42,278 bases of DNA from DASUSH01 sp036375215. GTDB lineage: Bacteria; Actinomycetota; Thermoleophilia; Solirubrobacterales; 70-9. Made by a program: the position numbers and the translations under genes. The stretch's first letter is position 1. Every line of letters starts with the position of its first letter. This document shows, in pieces, positions 25,327 to 32,479 of the stretch. The stretch lies in NCBI GenBank assembly GCA_036375215.1, contig DASUSH010000077.1, positions 1 to 42,278 of the forward strand, read 5' to 3'. Under the pieces are notes generated by a model, which searched no databases, had not been told where the DNA came from, and saw nothing but the letters and a program-made list of their open reading frames with translations.

Positions 25327-26514
25327 CTAGCTCCGCGCCAGTTCCTCGACCATTGCCGCGCCCCGCTCCGCTCCCGGGTTGTCCGCCGCCCAGGCCGCGA
25401 TCTCGCCCGCCCGCTCCGCGAAGCGCGGCTCCGCCAGCAGCCGCCTGACCGCCCAGCGGATCGACCCGGCCGCGGTCAGCCGCCAGGGGACCATCAGCCC
25501 GGCGCCCGCCCACTGCACCCGCGCGCCGTTCTCGGCCATGTCGCCGACCGCCGGGCAACTCAGCACCGGCACCCCGGCGGAGAGCGCCCGCGCGATCGTC
25601 CCGTGGCCGCCGTGGCAGACGACGAGGTCGGCGGCGCGCATCGCCTGGGTGTAGGAGATCCACTCGACGCAGACGGCGTTCTCCGGCACCTCGATCGGCA
25701 CCTCGGGCTCGTGGCGATTCGTGGTCCCGACCACCCGCACCGGCTCGCCGGCGAGGCCCGCGAACGCCGCTCGCAGGAGCCGGCAGTCGGGGTCCTGGGA
25801 CGTCGAGGGCGCGACCAGCACGAGCGGCCCGCGCCCTTCCGGGAGCTCGACGTCGTCGTACGGAAGCTCGAAGTGCATCGGGCCCGTCACCCGGACCCCG
25901 GCGGGCCAGCGCCGCGGGTATTCGAGCTGCGGGAAGGTCGCGACCATCGCGAGCCGCTCGCTGATCCCGCCGTGGAAGCGCTCGATCGGCGCCAGCCCGA
26001 CCCGCTCGCGCGACTCGTTCAGCTCGTCGCGGCCGCGCTCGAGCCCGCCGATCAGCACCGGCAGCGCCGCCCGCCAGGCCGCCCGCCCGAGCGCGGTCCG
26101 CGACGGCATCCAGCCGAACGCGAAGAACGGCTGGCCCGGCTCGTGCACGGGGTAGACATGCGGGATGAGCGTCGCGTGGCGGCAGCCCGCGGCCTCGGCG
26201 GCGAGGGTCGGCGCGAGCGTGAGGATGTCGCTGACGACGACGTCGGGGCGAAACTCGTCGAGGAGCGGCCGCAGCGCGATCGCGGCGTCGGCGGCGCCGG
26301 CGAAGCCGCCCTCGGGGGGAGGGGGGAAGACGGTGTATTCCTCGGCGCCCTCGAACCGCAGGCCCGCGTCCTCGACCGGCTCGCGCCAGTGCTCCCAGGT
26401 CTCGACCGCGACCTCGTGCCCGCGATCACGCAGCGCCTTCGCGAGCGCGATCGACGGGAACGCATGCCCGGGGTCGCCGAACGCGGCGACCAGCAGCCGC
26501 AACGAATCGCTCAT
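25327..26514 (-). CDS. UGT/MGT-type glycosyltransferase (GT1)
   Basis: A 395-residue GT-B fold enzyme. The N-terminal half has LLVAAFGDPGHAFPSIALAKAL (acceptor domain) with RPDVVVSDILTLAPTLAAE; the C-terminal nucleotide-sugar domain has VLVAPSTSQDP, AVCVEWISYTQ and the signature VVCHGGHGTIARAL, then SAGVPVLSCPAVGDMAENG. Family members glycosylate small hydrophobic molecules such as macrolides, carotenoids or sterols. ATG 26514 has a GGGGAG ribosome-binding site 8 nt upstream. No biosynthetic partners are adjacent, so the substrate is unknown. Confidence 0.88.
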   Translation of the reverse strand: MSDSLRLLVAAFGDPGHAFPSIALAKALRDRGHEVAVETWEHWREPVEDAGLRFEGAEEYTVFPPPPEGGFAGAADAAIALRPLLDEFRPDVVVSDILTLAPTLAAEAAGCRHATLIPHVYPVHEPGQPFFAFGWMPSRTALGRAAWRAALPVLIGGLERGRDELNESRERVGLAPIERFHGGISERLAMVATFPQLEYPRRWPAGVRVTGPMHFELPYDDVELPEGRGPLVLVAPSTSQDPDCRLLRAAFAGLAGEPVRVVGTTNRHEPEVPIEVPENAVCVEWISYTQAMRAADLVVCHGGHGTIARALSAGVPVLSCPAVGDMAENGARVQWAGAGLMVPWRLTAAGSIRWAVRRLLAEPRFAERAGEIAAWAADNPGAERGAAMVEELARS

Positions 26515-26529
26515 GCCGCTCCCCTCGCG

Positions 26530-26539
26530 GTGGTATCCC
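26530..26539. promoter_or_regulatory. possible shared divergent -10, GT1 and hypothetical
   Basis: GTGGTATCCC: rightwards TATCCC, leftwards TACCAC, sharing the central TA. Both lack the final T, so this is the weakest of the four such sites. Confidence 0.35.
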
Positions 26540-26549
26540 TACCGGACCG

Positions 26550-27173
26550 ATGCTCCGCCGCAAGCCCCGAAACCCGGCCCAGCGCCTGCGCACCGCCGTC
26601 GACGCGATGCCGCGCCGCACGCGGATCGCGATGCTCACCGGCATCGACGAGAACCGGATCGTCGTGGGGGCCTACACCGACAAGGAGTCCGGCGGGATCT
26701 GCCCGATGCTGGCCGCGCACCGAAACGGCGGCCGTACGAGCCTCGCCAGCTTCGCGCGCTCCTGGGACCGCTTCACCAACGCCCGCCGGCCGCGCCTCGC
26801 CACCGAGCGCGAGGTCCGCACCCTGCGCAGCTACATCGAGATGAGCCTTCTGCGCGACGAGCAGGGGACCGAGTCGGTCTCCGCCCTCGCCAACGAGATC
26901 CGCGCCGACCGCCGGGCCGCGGCGAAGCGCGCGGCGAAGGACACCGACCTGGCACCTGAGGGTCAGACCCCTCGGGGTCAGACCCCAAAGGGACAGGTCG
27001 CCACCGGCGAGCGCCACCGTGCGCGCGAGCTCAGACACCGCCGGTTCTGGTCCTGGCTGCGGCCGACGCGAAGCTACGACGTCTTCGCCGAGAACGTCGC
27101 CGCGGCGACCGAGCAGCTCAACGAGCAGCGCGCCGCGGCGGGCTCGTCCGGGCGCGATCGCGAGACCGTCTAG
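26550..27173 (+). CDS. conserved hypothetical protein carrying the repeat in frame
   Basis: A 207-residue soluble protein. The first 130 residues look like a defined domain (AMPRRTRIAMLTGIDENRIV, GAYTDKESGGICPMLAAHRN, FARSWDRFTNARRPR), remembered as recurring in related actinobacteria without known function. Residues 134-150 (LAPEGQTPRGQTPKGQV) are the translation of the GGGGTCAGACCCC repeat (26946-26999) and read as an insert. A basic and helical tail follows. ATG 26550 is 10 nt after TATCCC (26534-26539). The stop faces the SDR stop 8 bp away. Confidence 0.65.
   Translation: MLRRKPRNPAQRLRTAVDAMPRRTRIAMLTGIDENRIVVGAYTDKESGGICPMLAAHRNGGRTSLASFARSWDRFTNARRPRLATEREVRTLRSYIEMSLLRDEQGTESVSALANEIRADRRAAAKRAAKDTDLAPEGQTPRGQTPKGQVATGERHRARELRHRRFWSWLRPTRSYDVFAENVAAATEQLNEQRAAAGSSGRDRETV
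26946..26999. repeat. in-gene copy of the GGGGTCAGACCCC repeat
   Basis: GACCTG at 26946 and CAGGTC at 26994-26999 bound two successive GGGTCAGACCCC cores. Compared with the unit at 11713 it is in reverse orientation and has the core duplicated. Its length (54 bp, a multiple of three) keeps the host frame open. Confidence 0.8.
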
Positions 27174-27181
27174 CCGCGCCG

Positions 27182-27916
27182 CTATGCGGAGACTGTCCCG
27201 AGCTCGGCGGGCCGTTGGAAGACGATCTCGGGGACGATGCACGCGGGCGAGGTGCGCAGCAGGAAGCGCACCGCCTCGGCGAGGTCGGCCGGCCTGATCA
27301 TCTCCTCGCGCGGGACCTGGCCCTCGACCCAGTCGGTCATCGGCGTGTCGACGAAGCCCGGGGCGAGCGCCGTCACCTGGATGCCGTCGCCGCAGACCTC
27401 CTTCTGGGTCGCCTCGGAGAACCCGATCACCCCCGCCTTGGTCGCCGAGTAGACGGCGAGCCAGCCCTGGCCCTGCTTGCCGGCGATCGACGCCGTGTTC
27501 ACGACCAGCGCCTTGCCGTGCTCGGCGCCCGCCTCCTTGAGCAGGGGGAGCGCCTCGCGCGTCGCGATCACGTACGAGCGCAGGTTGACCGCGATCTGCA
27601 TGTCGATGTGCTTCGTCTCCGCCTGCGCGATCTCGCCGCCGATGCCGACGCCGCCGTTGTTGGCGAGCACGTCGAGCCGGCCGTAATGCTCGCGGTGCGC
27701 CTCGAACAGCTTCTTGATCTCCTCCTCGTCGACGAGGTTCGCCGGGACGGCCTGCACGTCGAGGCCGTCGGCGGCGAGCTCCTCCTTCGCCCCCTCGAGC
27801 TTGTCCGGCCGGCGCGCGGAGATCGTCACCCCGTAGCCGTCCTCGCCGAGCGCCCGCGCGATCGCGAGCCCGATCCCGCTCGACCCACCCGTGACCAATG
27901 CAGCGCGCTCCGCCAA
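27182..27916 (-). CDS. short-chain dehydrogenase/reductase
   Basis: A 244-residue classical SDR of the 3-oxoacyl-ACP reductase (FabG-like) subgroup. Cofactor loop TGGSSGIGLAIA, LDVLANNGGVGIGG (NNGG in place of the usual NNAG), catalytic Ser in VVNTASIAGKQG and YSATKAGVIGF, then LAPGFVDTPMTDW. The start is TTG at 27916 with a strong AGGGAG site (27930-27925), and TAGGCT on the minus strand (27956-27951) is a fitting -10 about 35 bp upstream. This is a leadered gene, unlike many neighbours. The substrate is not predictable. Confidence 0.88.
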   Translation of the reverse strand: MAERAALVTGGSSGIGLAIARALGEDGYGVTISARRPDKLEGAKEELAADGLDVQAVPANLVDEEEIKKLFEAHREHYGRLDVLANNGGVGIGGEIAQAETKHIDMQIAVNLRSYVIATREALPLLKEAGAEHGKALVVNTASIAGKQGQGWLAVYSATKAGVIGFSEATQKEVCGDGIQVTALAPGFVDTPMTDWVEGQVPREEMIRPADLAEAVRFLLRTSPACIVPEIVFQRPAELGTVSA

Positions 27917-28000
27917 CTGAAAAGCTCCCTTCTTCGCCGACCGGCTCGGCAGCCTATGTCTTAGGCGGAATTGAAGGGCCGGCCCCTACCATGCCCCGCC

Positions 28001-28999
28001 GTGCCCGTCGCCGACGCCCATCGCCGCGGACTGAGGCTCGCCCTCGCGACCGCGATCGTCCCCGCGATGCTCGTCGCCGCCGGCTGCGGGTCCGACGACG
28101 AGGCCGAGACCAGCGCCTCGGCCCCGGCGCCCTCCGCCGCCGACTTCCCCGCGCCCGACGGCCGCTCGGTCGAGGAGATCTACGCCAACGCGACCCCGAC
28201 CGACGACCTCGTCCTCGCCCCGACCGGCCAGGTCTACAACGAGGGCGAGAACCGGTTCGGCTTCGGCGTCTTCACCGCCGGCCGCGAGCAGATCACCGAC
28301 GCCGAGGTCGCGATCTACGCCGGTCCGCCCGACGGGCCGGCCGAGGGCCCGTTCCCGGCCCGGATCGAGGACATGAAGACCGACCCCGCCTTCGCCGCGA
28401 AGACGACCACCGACGACCCCGACGCCGCCAAGGTCGTCTACGTCGCCGACATCGACCTGGCCAAGCCGGGGCGCACCGACCTCGTCGCCCTCATCCACGA
28501 GGGCGACGGCCTGCGCTCGGTGCGGATCGCGCCGAGCCTCGACGTCGGCCGCTTCGGCGACGTGCCGGTCGCCGGCGACAAGGCCCCGGTGATCGACACC
28601 CCGACCGCCGACGAGGTCGATGACCTCTCCGAGATCGACACCCGCGACCCACACGACACGATGCACGAGGAGAACTTCGCCGACGTGGTCGGCGAGAAGC
28701 CGGTCGTCCTCACCTTCGCCACGCCGCTCCTCTGCCAGAGCCGGGTCTGCGGGCCGGTCGTCGACATCTCCGAGCAGCTGAAATCGGAGTACGGCGACGA
28801 GATCGCCTTCATCCACCAGGAGATCTTCGAGGACAACGACATCAACAAGGGGCTGCGCGACCAGGTCAAGCAGTACGGGCTGCCGACCGAGCCCTGGGTC
28901 TACGTGGTCGACGCCGACGGCAACATCTCGACCGCGATCGAAGGCGCCTACGGCGTCTCCGAGCTCACCGACGCCGTCGAGAAGGTCGCGCCCAGCTAG
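28001..28999 (+). CDS. lipoprotein with C-terminal thioredoxin-like domain
   Basis: A 332-residue lipoprotein. A type II signal ends at the lipobox LVAAGC (Cys29), followed by an acidic Ser/Ala linker and a beta-rich domain (residues 50-195, GQVYNEGENRFGFGVFT, AEVAIYAGPPDGPAEGPFP). The C-terminal third looks thioredoxin-like: VVLTFATPLLCQSRVCGPVVD, with Cys245 and Cys250 spaced CX4C rather than CX2C, and YGLPTEPWVYVVDADGNI, with the cis-Pro loop. It probably sits outside the membrane and handles thiols, metal or redox. GTG 28001 is 8 nt after TACCAT (27987-27992); TTG 27971 in frame is less likely. Its stop faces the PadR stop 3 bp away. Confidence 0.82.
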   Translation: MPVADAHRRGLRLALATAIVPAMLVAAGCGSDDEAETSASAPAPSAADFPAPDGRSVEEIYANATPTDDLVLAPTGQVYNEGENRFGFGVFTAGREQITDAEVAIYAGPPDGPAEGPFPARIEDMKTDPAFAAKTTTDDPDAAKVVYVADIDLAKPGRTDLVALIHEGDGLRSVRIAPSLDVGRFGDVPVAGDKAPVIDTPTADEVDDLSEIDTRDPHDTMHEENFADVVGEKPVVLTFATPLLCQSRVCGPVVDISEQLKSEYGDEIAFIHQEIFEDNDINKGLRDQVKQYGLPTEPWVYVVDADGNISTAIEGAYGVSELTDAVEKVAPS

Positions 29000-29002
29000 G
29001 CC

Positions 29003-29527
29003 CTAGTCGTCCGCGCCGCGTCCGTCGGCGATCCGCCGCCAGTAGCGCAGGTACTCGCGCTCGTGGCCGATGCCGGCCTCGAGCGCCAGCCGGGTCCCGT
29101 CGGTGGGGCCGCTCGCGGCGGCGGCCATCCGCTCGTACTCGCGCAGGCGCTCCTCGTGGGCGGCGATCTGGTCCTCCGCCAGCCGCACGGGGTCCGCCCC
29201 CAAGAAGAGCTTGAGGAGCCCGGGGTCGCGCAGCTCCCAGCCGCCGGCGGCCGGCGGCTCGTCGCGCCAGGCGGCGAGCTCGCGCCTGCCCGCTCGCGAG
29301 ATCCGGTAGATCCGGCGCCGCCGCCCCGTCTCCTCGCGCTCCTCGTCGAGTAGGCCCGCCTCGGCGAGTCGCGCGCACTCGGAGTAGAGCTGTGTGTGGG
29401 GGAGGGCCCACAGGTACTCGACCCCGTTCTCGGCCGCCCGCTTGAGGTCGTATGCCGTCGCCGGCTGCAGCCGCTCGATCAGGCCGAGGACGACGTACGA
29501 GGTCTCGGTGAGCCTTGTCACAGACAC
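29003..29527 (-). CDS. PadR family transcriptional regulator
   Basis: A 174-residue regulator. The winged helix occupies residues 1-85 (TSYVVLGLIERLQPATAYDL, LPHTQLYSECARLAEAGLLD, RRRIYRISRAGRREL) and a C-terminal dimerisation helix pair follows (RLAEDQIAAHEERLREYERM). Start chosen at GTG 29527, because TAGTCT on the minus strand (29541-29536) ends 8 nt upstream; GTG 29521 would also fit. It is divergent from the carotenoid oxygenase gene, with a perfect inverted repeat between them, so it most likely represses that gene and itself. PadR proteins typically respond to phenolic or lipophilic ligands. Confidence 0.88.
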   Translation of the reverse strand: MSVTRLTETSYVVLGLIERLQPATAYDLKRAAENGVEYLWALPHTQLYSECARLAEAGLLDEEREETGRRRRIYRISRAGRRELAAWRDEPPAAGGWELRDPGLLKLFLGADPVRLAEDQIAAHEERLREYERMAAAASGPTDGTRLALEAGIGHEREYLRYWRRIADGRGADD

Positions 29528-29535
29528 GGCGCGGA

Positions 29536-29545
29536 AGACTACGCT
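29536..29545. promoter_or_regulatory. shared divergent -10 element, padR-type and oxygenase genes
   Basis: AGACTACGCT: rightwards TACGCT, leftwards TAGTCT, sharing the central TA. The rightward start would fall near 29552, just before the operator palindrome. Confidence 0.55.
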
Positions 29546-29554
29546 ACGGTTCGC

Positions 29555-29573
29555 ATCGTTCGTACTGAACGAT
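29555..29573. promoter_or_regulatory. palindromic operator, probably for the PadR protein
   Basis: Perfect 7-bp arms ATCGTTC and GAACGAT separated by GTACT. It covers about +4 to +22 of the inferred oxygenase transcript and the -28 to -46 region of the regulator, placed to block both. Confidence 0.6.
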
Positions 29574-29586
29574 ACGGGAGGAATCG

Positions 29587-31035
29587 ATGGAGCCTGCAAC
29601 GGCGAGCCCGGCGACGGCGCCGCAGACGGATGGGAAGCGAGGCGGCCTGCCGGCGAAGGGCATCGAGTCGCTCGAGAACGAGACCCGCGTGGAGAGCGTG
29701 CCGGTCTCCGGCGAGATCCCCGCCTGGCTCACCGGATCGCTGATCCGCACCGGCCCGGCGAAGTGGGAGGTCGGCGAGCGGTCGATGAACCACTGGTTCG
29801 ACGGATACGCGATGCTCCACCGCTTCGGGATCGCCGACGGCAAGGTCTCCTACGCCAACCGCTTCCTGCAGTCGAAGGCCTACCGCGCCGCCAAGGAGAC
29901 CGGCGAGATCGTCTACTCCGAGTTCGCCACCGACCCCTGCCGATCGCTCTTCGGCCGCGTCTTCTCGATCTTCAACCCGAAGCTCTCCGACAACGCCAAC
30001 GTCAACCTGACCAGGCTCGGCGAGCGCTTCGTCGCGATGACCGAGACCCCGATCCCGGTCGAGTTCGACGCCGAGACGCTCGAGACGGCCGGCGTCGCCT
30101 ACGAGACGCCCGGGATGCTCACGACCGCGCACCCGCACCTGGAGCGCGCCGACGGCGGCATGCTGAACTACGCGGCGAAGGTCGGTCCGCGGAACAGCTA
30201 CCGGTTCTTCCACGTCGCCCCCGAGGCGAACCAGCCGCGGGTGCTGGCGTCGCTACCGGTCCGCGAGCCGGCCTACATGCACTCGTTCGGGCTCACCGAG
30301 CGCCACTTCGTGCTCGCCGAGTACCCCTACGTCGTCAACCCGATCAAGATCCCGCTCTCGGGGCGGCCCTACATCGAGAACTACGAGTGGAAGCCGGAGC
30401 TCGGCACCAAGTTCACGCTGATCGACCGCGAGACCGGCGAGGCGACCGGCCCGTTCCGGACCGACGCGTGCTTCGGGTTCCACCACGTGAACTCCTACGA
30501 GGAGGAGGACGGCACGGTCGTCGCCGACATCTGCGTCTTCCGCGACGCCGAGATCGTCCAGGACCTCTATCTCGAGCGGCTGCGCGCCGGCAAGCCGGTC
30601 TCGGAGCCGGAGCTGTGGCGCTTTCGCATCGACCCGAAGGCGGGCGAGGTGGCCGGCGAGCGACTCACCGAGAAGGGCTTCGAGCTGCCGCGCATCAACT
30701 ACATGCGCTGCAACGAGCGCCCGTACCGCTACGTCTGGGGCGTCGGGACCGGCGAGTCGGGCTGGCTCGAGGAGATCGTGCGCGCCGACCTCTCCGACCG
30801 CTCGACGACGACCTGGGCCGAGCCCGGCCACTACCCGGGCGAGCCGGTCTTCGTCGCCCGCCCGGACGGCGAGGCCGAGGACGACGGCGTGCTGCTCTCG
30901 GTCGTGCTCGACGAGGCCAAGGGGAGCTCCTACATGCTCGTGCTCGACGCGCACGACCTCTCCGAGCTCGCCCGCGCCGAAGCCCCGCACCACATCCCGT
31001 TCGGCTTCCACGGCCAGTTCGCCCGCGGGGTTTGA
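29587..31035 (+). CDS. carotenoid cleavage oxygenase
   Basis: A 482-residue non-haem iron dioxygenase of the carotenoid/apocarotenoid (or stilbene) cleavage family. The four iron-binding His appear in TAHPHLERAD, EPAYMHSFGLTE, FGFHHVNSYEEE and HIPFGFHGQFA; N-terminal WLTGSLIRTGPAKWE and HWFDGYAMLHRF are family signatures. It is a beta-propeller with no signal peptide. ATG 29587 has a GGGAGGA ribosome-binding site. It is divergent from, and probably controlled by, the PadR regulator. The window also contains dxs, the first step of isoprenoid supply, but 28 kb away. Substrate unknown. Confidence 0.92.
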   Translation: MEPATASPATAPQTDGKRGGLPAKGIESLENETRVESVPVSGEIPAWLTGSLIRTGPAKWEVGERSMNHWFDGYAMLHRFGIADGKVSYANRFLQSKAYRAAKETGEIVYSEFATDPCRSLFGRVFSIFNPKLSDNANVNLTRLGERFVAMTETPIPVEFDAETLETAGVAYETPGMLTTAHPHLERADGGMLNYAAKVGPRNSYRFFHVAPEANQPRVLASLPVREPAYMHSFGLTERHFVLAEYPYVVNPIKIPLSGRPYIENYEWKPELGTKFTLIDRETGEATGPFRTDACFGFHHVNSYEEEDGTVVADICVFRDAEIVQDLYLERLRAGKPVSEPELWRFRIDPKAGEVAGERLTEKGFELPRINYMRCNERPYRYVWGVGTGESGWLEEIVRADLSDRSTTTWAEPGHYPGEPVFVARPDGEAEDDGVLLSVVLDEAKGSSYMLVLDAHDLSELARAEAPHHIPFGFHGQFARGV

Positions 31036-31042
31036 ACCCGCG
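31024..31042 (+). terminator. hairpin over the oxygenase stop codon
   Basis: CGCGGG/CCCGCG with a 7-nt loop containing the stop codon. No T-tract. It would separate the oxygenase from the small acidic gene, whose -10 starts 9 bp later. Confidence 0.3.
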
Positions 31043-31063
31043 CGGAGGGGTAAGATCGCCCGT

Positions 31064-31267
31064 ATGGCACGCACCGAACCCCGGGCGGACGAGGAGCACT
31101 TCGGCGAGGCAAGCCTCGACGACGCGCAGGCCGCGAACCCGCCCGACGCAGACGACATGATCGAGCCCGAAGTCGACCCGCTCGACACGGAGGTCGAGGA
31201 CGCCGAGATCGTCGCCGTCGAGGAGGTCGGCGAGGAAGAGGCCGAGGAGTTCGAGCACAAGGACTGA
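31064..31267 (+). CDS. small highly acidic protein
   Basis: A 67-residue protein, over one third Asp and Glu (DADDMIEPEVDPLDTEVEDA, then EEVGEEEAEEFEHKD), with no cysteine, signal or membrane segment. No family is recognised; such proteins are often disordered. It looks real because ATG 31064 is preceded at exactly 7 nt by TAAGAT (31051-31056), a textbook leaderless arrangement, and the frame ends cleanly. A role as a charge-based partner is a guess. Confidence 0.6.
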   Translation: MARTEPRADEEHFGEASLDDAQAANPPDADDMIEPEVDPLDTEVEDAEIVAVEEVGEEEAEEFEHKD

Positions 31268-31295
31268 CTGCCGCCGTCACTAGATTCGGCGACGG

Positions 31296-31439
31296 ATGTC
31301 GGACCGGAACGTCGAGCTGCTGCGCCCGATCTACAGCGAGTGGGCGAAGGGGCCGGATCTCGGACTGACGGGAGCCGACGCTCGCGGTACCGTGGCCCGC
31401 GGGGCCGGTAGCTCAGCGGTCAGAGCAGCGGACTCATAA
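31296..31439 (+). pseudogene. N-terminal fragment of an NTF2/SnoaL-like gene
   Basis: ATG 31296, 9 nt after TAGATT (31281-31286), opens with MSDRNVELLRPIYSEWAKG, the typical first helix of SnoaL-like proteins (compare MSEENVETVRRAYEAFNRGD at 32884). The similarity ends after about 25 residues, and the frame then runs into the tRNA gene and stops inside its anticodon loop. The rest of the gene is gone. It lies just outside the left end of the integrated element. Confidence 0.55.
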
Positions 31440-31474
31440 TCCGTCGGTCGGAGGTTCGAATCCTCCCCGGCCCA
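31402..31474 (+). tRNA. tRNA with CAT anticodon, Ile2-like
   Basis: Acceptor GGGCCGG/CCGGCCC, D stem GCTC/GAGC with an 8-nt loop, anticodon loop CTCATAA (CAT at 31435-31437), T stem GGAGG/CCTCC, A73, CCA not encoded. CAT can be elongator Met, initiator or Ile2. C4-G69 and C5-G68 in the acceptor stem, together with the D loop, match the TilS-dependent tRNA-Ile2 of E. coli rather than its elongator tRNA-Met, so decoding of AUA after lysidine modification is likely. Its 3' half is the left attachment site of the element to the right. Confidence 0.85.
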
Positions 31475-31479
31475 TCGCT
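31439..31479 (+). repeat. left attachment repeat (attL)
   Basis: From the 3' side of the anticodon loop to 5 bp beyond the tRNA discriminator base. Matches 36366-36406 at 40 of 41 positions. Confidence 0.85.
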
Positions 31480-31579
31480 TAGGCAAGCGGGTTGTGGCTC
31501 TCGAGCCGGGGCCGCTTCACGTTCCGGATCAACGCCTGGGTCAACACGCGGCGCAAGGCCGCGCATGGGATCGCCTCCG

Positions 31580-31822
31580 ATGAAGTGTCCACATTGCTTC
31601 ATCGACTTTCACGACAACTGGACTTCGCAGCCCATCGGCGAGGACAAGTCTGCGTTAGGGGATACGGGCCTGTCGAGCTGGACGCTGCTGAAGACCAAGT
31701 GCACGCGGTGCGGGAAGTTCACGCTCGTCCTGGCCGGCGTCGACTATGTGGATTCTGAGAAAACCGTCCGCATCCCGGTGTGGCCGCGTGGGTCGGTGCG
31801 TCCCGTGGCGCCCGAAGTGCCT
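31580..31822 (+). pseudogene. 5' fragment of a DUF4145-like gene
   Basis: ATG 31580 gives MKCPHCFIDFHDNWTSQPIG, a CTRCGK knuckle and VRPVAPEVPAGYA. This matches, from memory, the zinc-ribbon N-terminus of DUF4145-type proteins, which normally continue with a helical domain. Here the similarity stops near 31822 and the frame ends after a short unrelated tail at 31864, where a different frame carries phage protease sequence. A truncated and fused remnant. The 100 bp between the tRNA and this fragment show nothing recognisable. Confidence 0.5.
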
Positions 31823-31824
31823 GC

Positions 31825-32054
31825 GGGCTACGCAGCTCGCCCGCGAGGCGTGGCGCTCGGTTAAGAAGAACCGCGTCGGCCTTTCCTTCGGCTACCTCGT
31901 CACCGACGACCTCGACCGCTCCGATGGCGTCAAGGAGCTGCTCGCCATCGACCTCTTCGAGATCACGCTGACCGGGGTGCCGGCGAACGCAGACGCCCGA
32001 GTCCTGAGCACCAAGTCGATGCAGCCAATCCAGGTCGCGACCTTCGAATGCTGA
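31825..32054 (+). pseudogene. 3' fragment of an HK97-type prohead protease
   Basis: The frame ending at 32054 reads LAREAWRSVKKNRVGLSFGY, LVTDDLDRSDGVKELLAIDL and FEITLTGVPANADARVLSTK. This is the C-terminal part of the phage prohead maturation protease family, with the LSFGY, ELxxIDLFE and PANxxARV blocks. The catalytic N-terminal half (His and Ser) is missing, and no start codon of its own fits; a spurious ATG at 31746 leads through sequence of the previous fragment. Evidence that the element was or contained a tailed-phage genome. Confidence 0.7.
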
Positions 32055-32062
32055 GGGCAGGG

Positions 32063-32476
32063 CTACTCCGACAGCCCGGCGGCTTCGAGGGCTTCGTCCC
32101 TAGCCCAAAACGGACCTTGACGCCTGGAAATCCGCTCATCCGCGAACCAGAAGATTTGCCAGGCGTGAGTCTCGGTGTCGACGCCGCTGGCCGTGCCTCG
32201 TGCCGAGATCCGTGTCCCGAGGAGGACTCCGCCATCGCTCATCTCGGTGATCTCCTCGATCTCCATTTTGAGTTCCGACCAGAGCTCGACCACCGCTTGC
32301 TCGGCCCACCTACGCACCTCCCGTGGCCCCCGATAGTTCCCCTTGAGGCCCGAAAACGCATCGACGGTCTCCTCCCACACGACGCCCGGATGAAGGCGGG
32401 CGACGAAGGCGTCCGTATCGCGTCGGTTCATGGCCTCGACCGCCTCGCGCGCAATGTCAACGTTCTCCTGCGACAT
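32063..32476 (-). CDS. NTF2/SnoaL-like protein, copy 2
   Basis: A 137-residue protein (MSQENVDIAREAVEAMNRRD) with the SnoaL-like pattern: HPGVVWEETVDAFSGLKGNY, RGPREVRRWAEQAVVELW, and strands TRISARGTASGVDTETHAWQ and IFWFADERISRRQGP. It ends with EALEAAGLSE, nearly the same as its upstream neighbour (EALEAAGLRE), so the two arose by duplication. ATG lies 3 bp after the upstream stop, so they are co-transcribed. Function unknown; small-ligand binding or isomerase activity is usual in this fold. Confidence 0.75.
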   Translation of the reverse strand: MSQENVDIAREAVEAMNRRDTDAFVARLHPGVVWEETVDAFSGLKGNYRGPREVRRWAEQAVVELWSELKMEIEEITEMSDGGVLLGTRISARGTASGVDTETHAWQIFWFADERISRRQGPFWARDEALEAAGLSE

Positions 32477-32479
32477 CGC

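Noticed and set aside
25175..25663. Minus-strand reading frame ending SGGGTRTHNLRVNSASLC-like
   Set aside because: This is the reverse translation of tRNA-Asn, a well-known kind of false protein; the rest is antisense to the glycosyltransferase.
31420..31602. Minus-strand frame with DGPGRIRTSDRRI
   Set aside because: Reverse translation of the tRNA at 31402; same artefact type.
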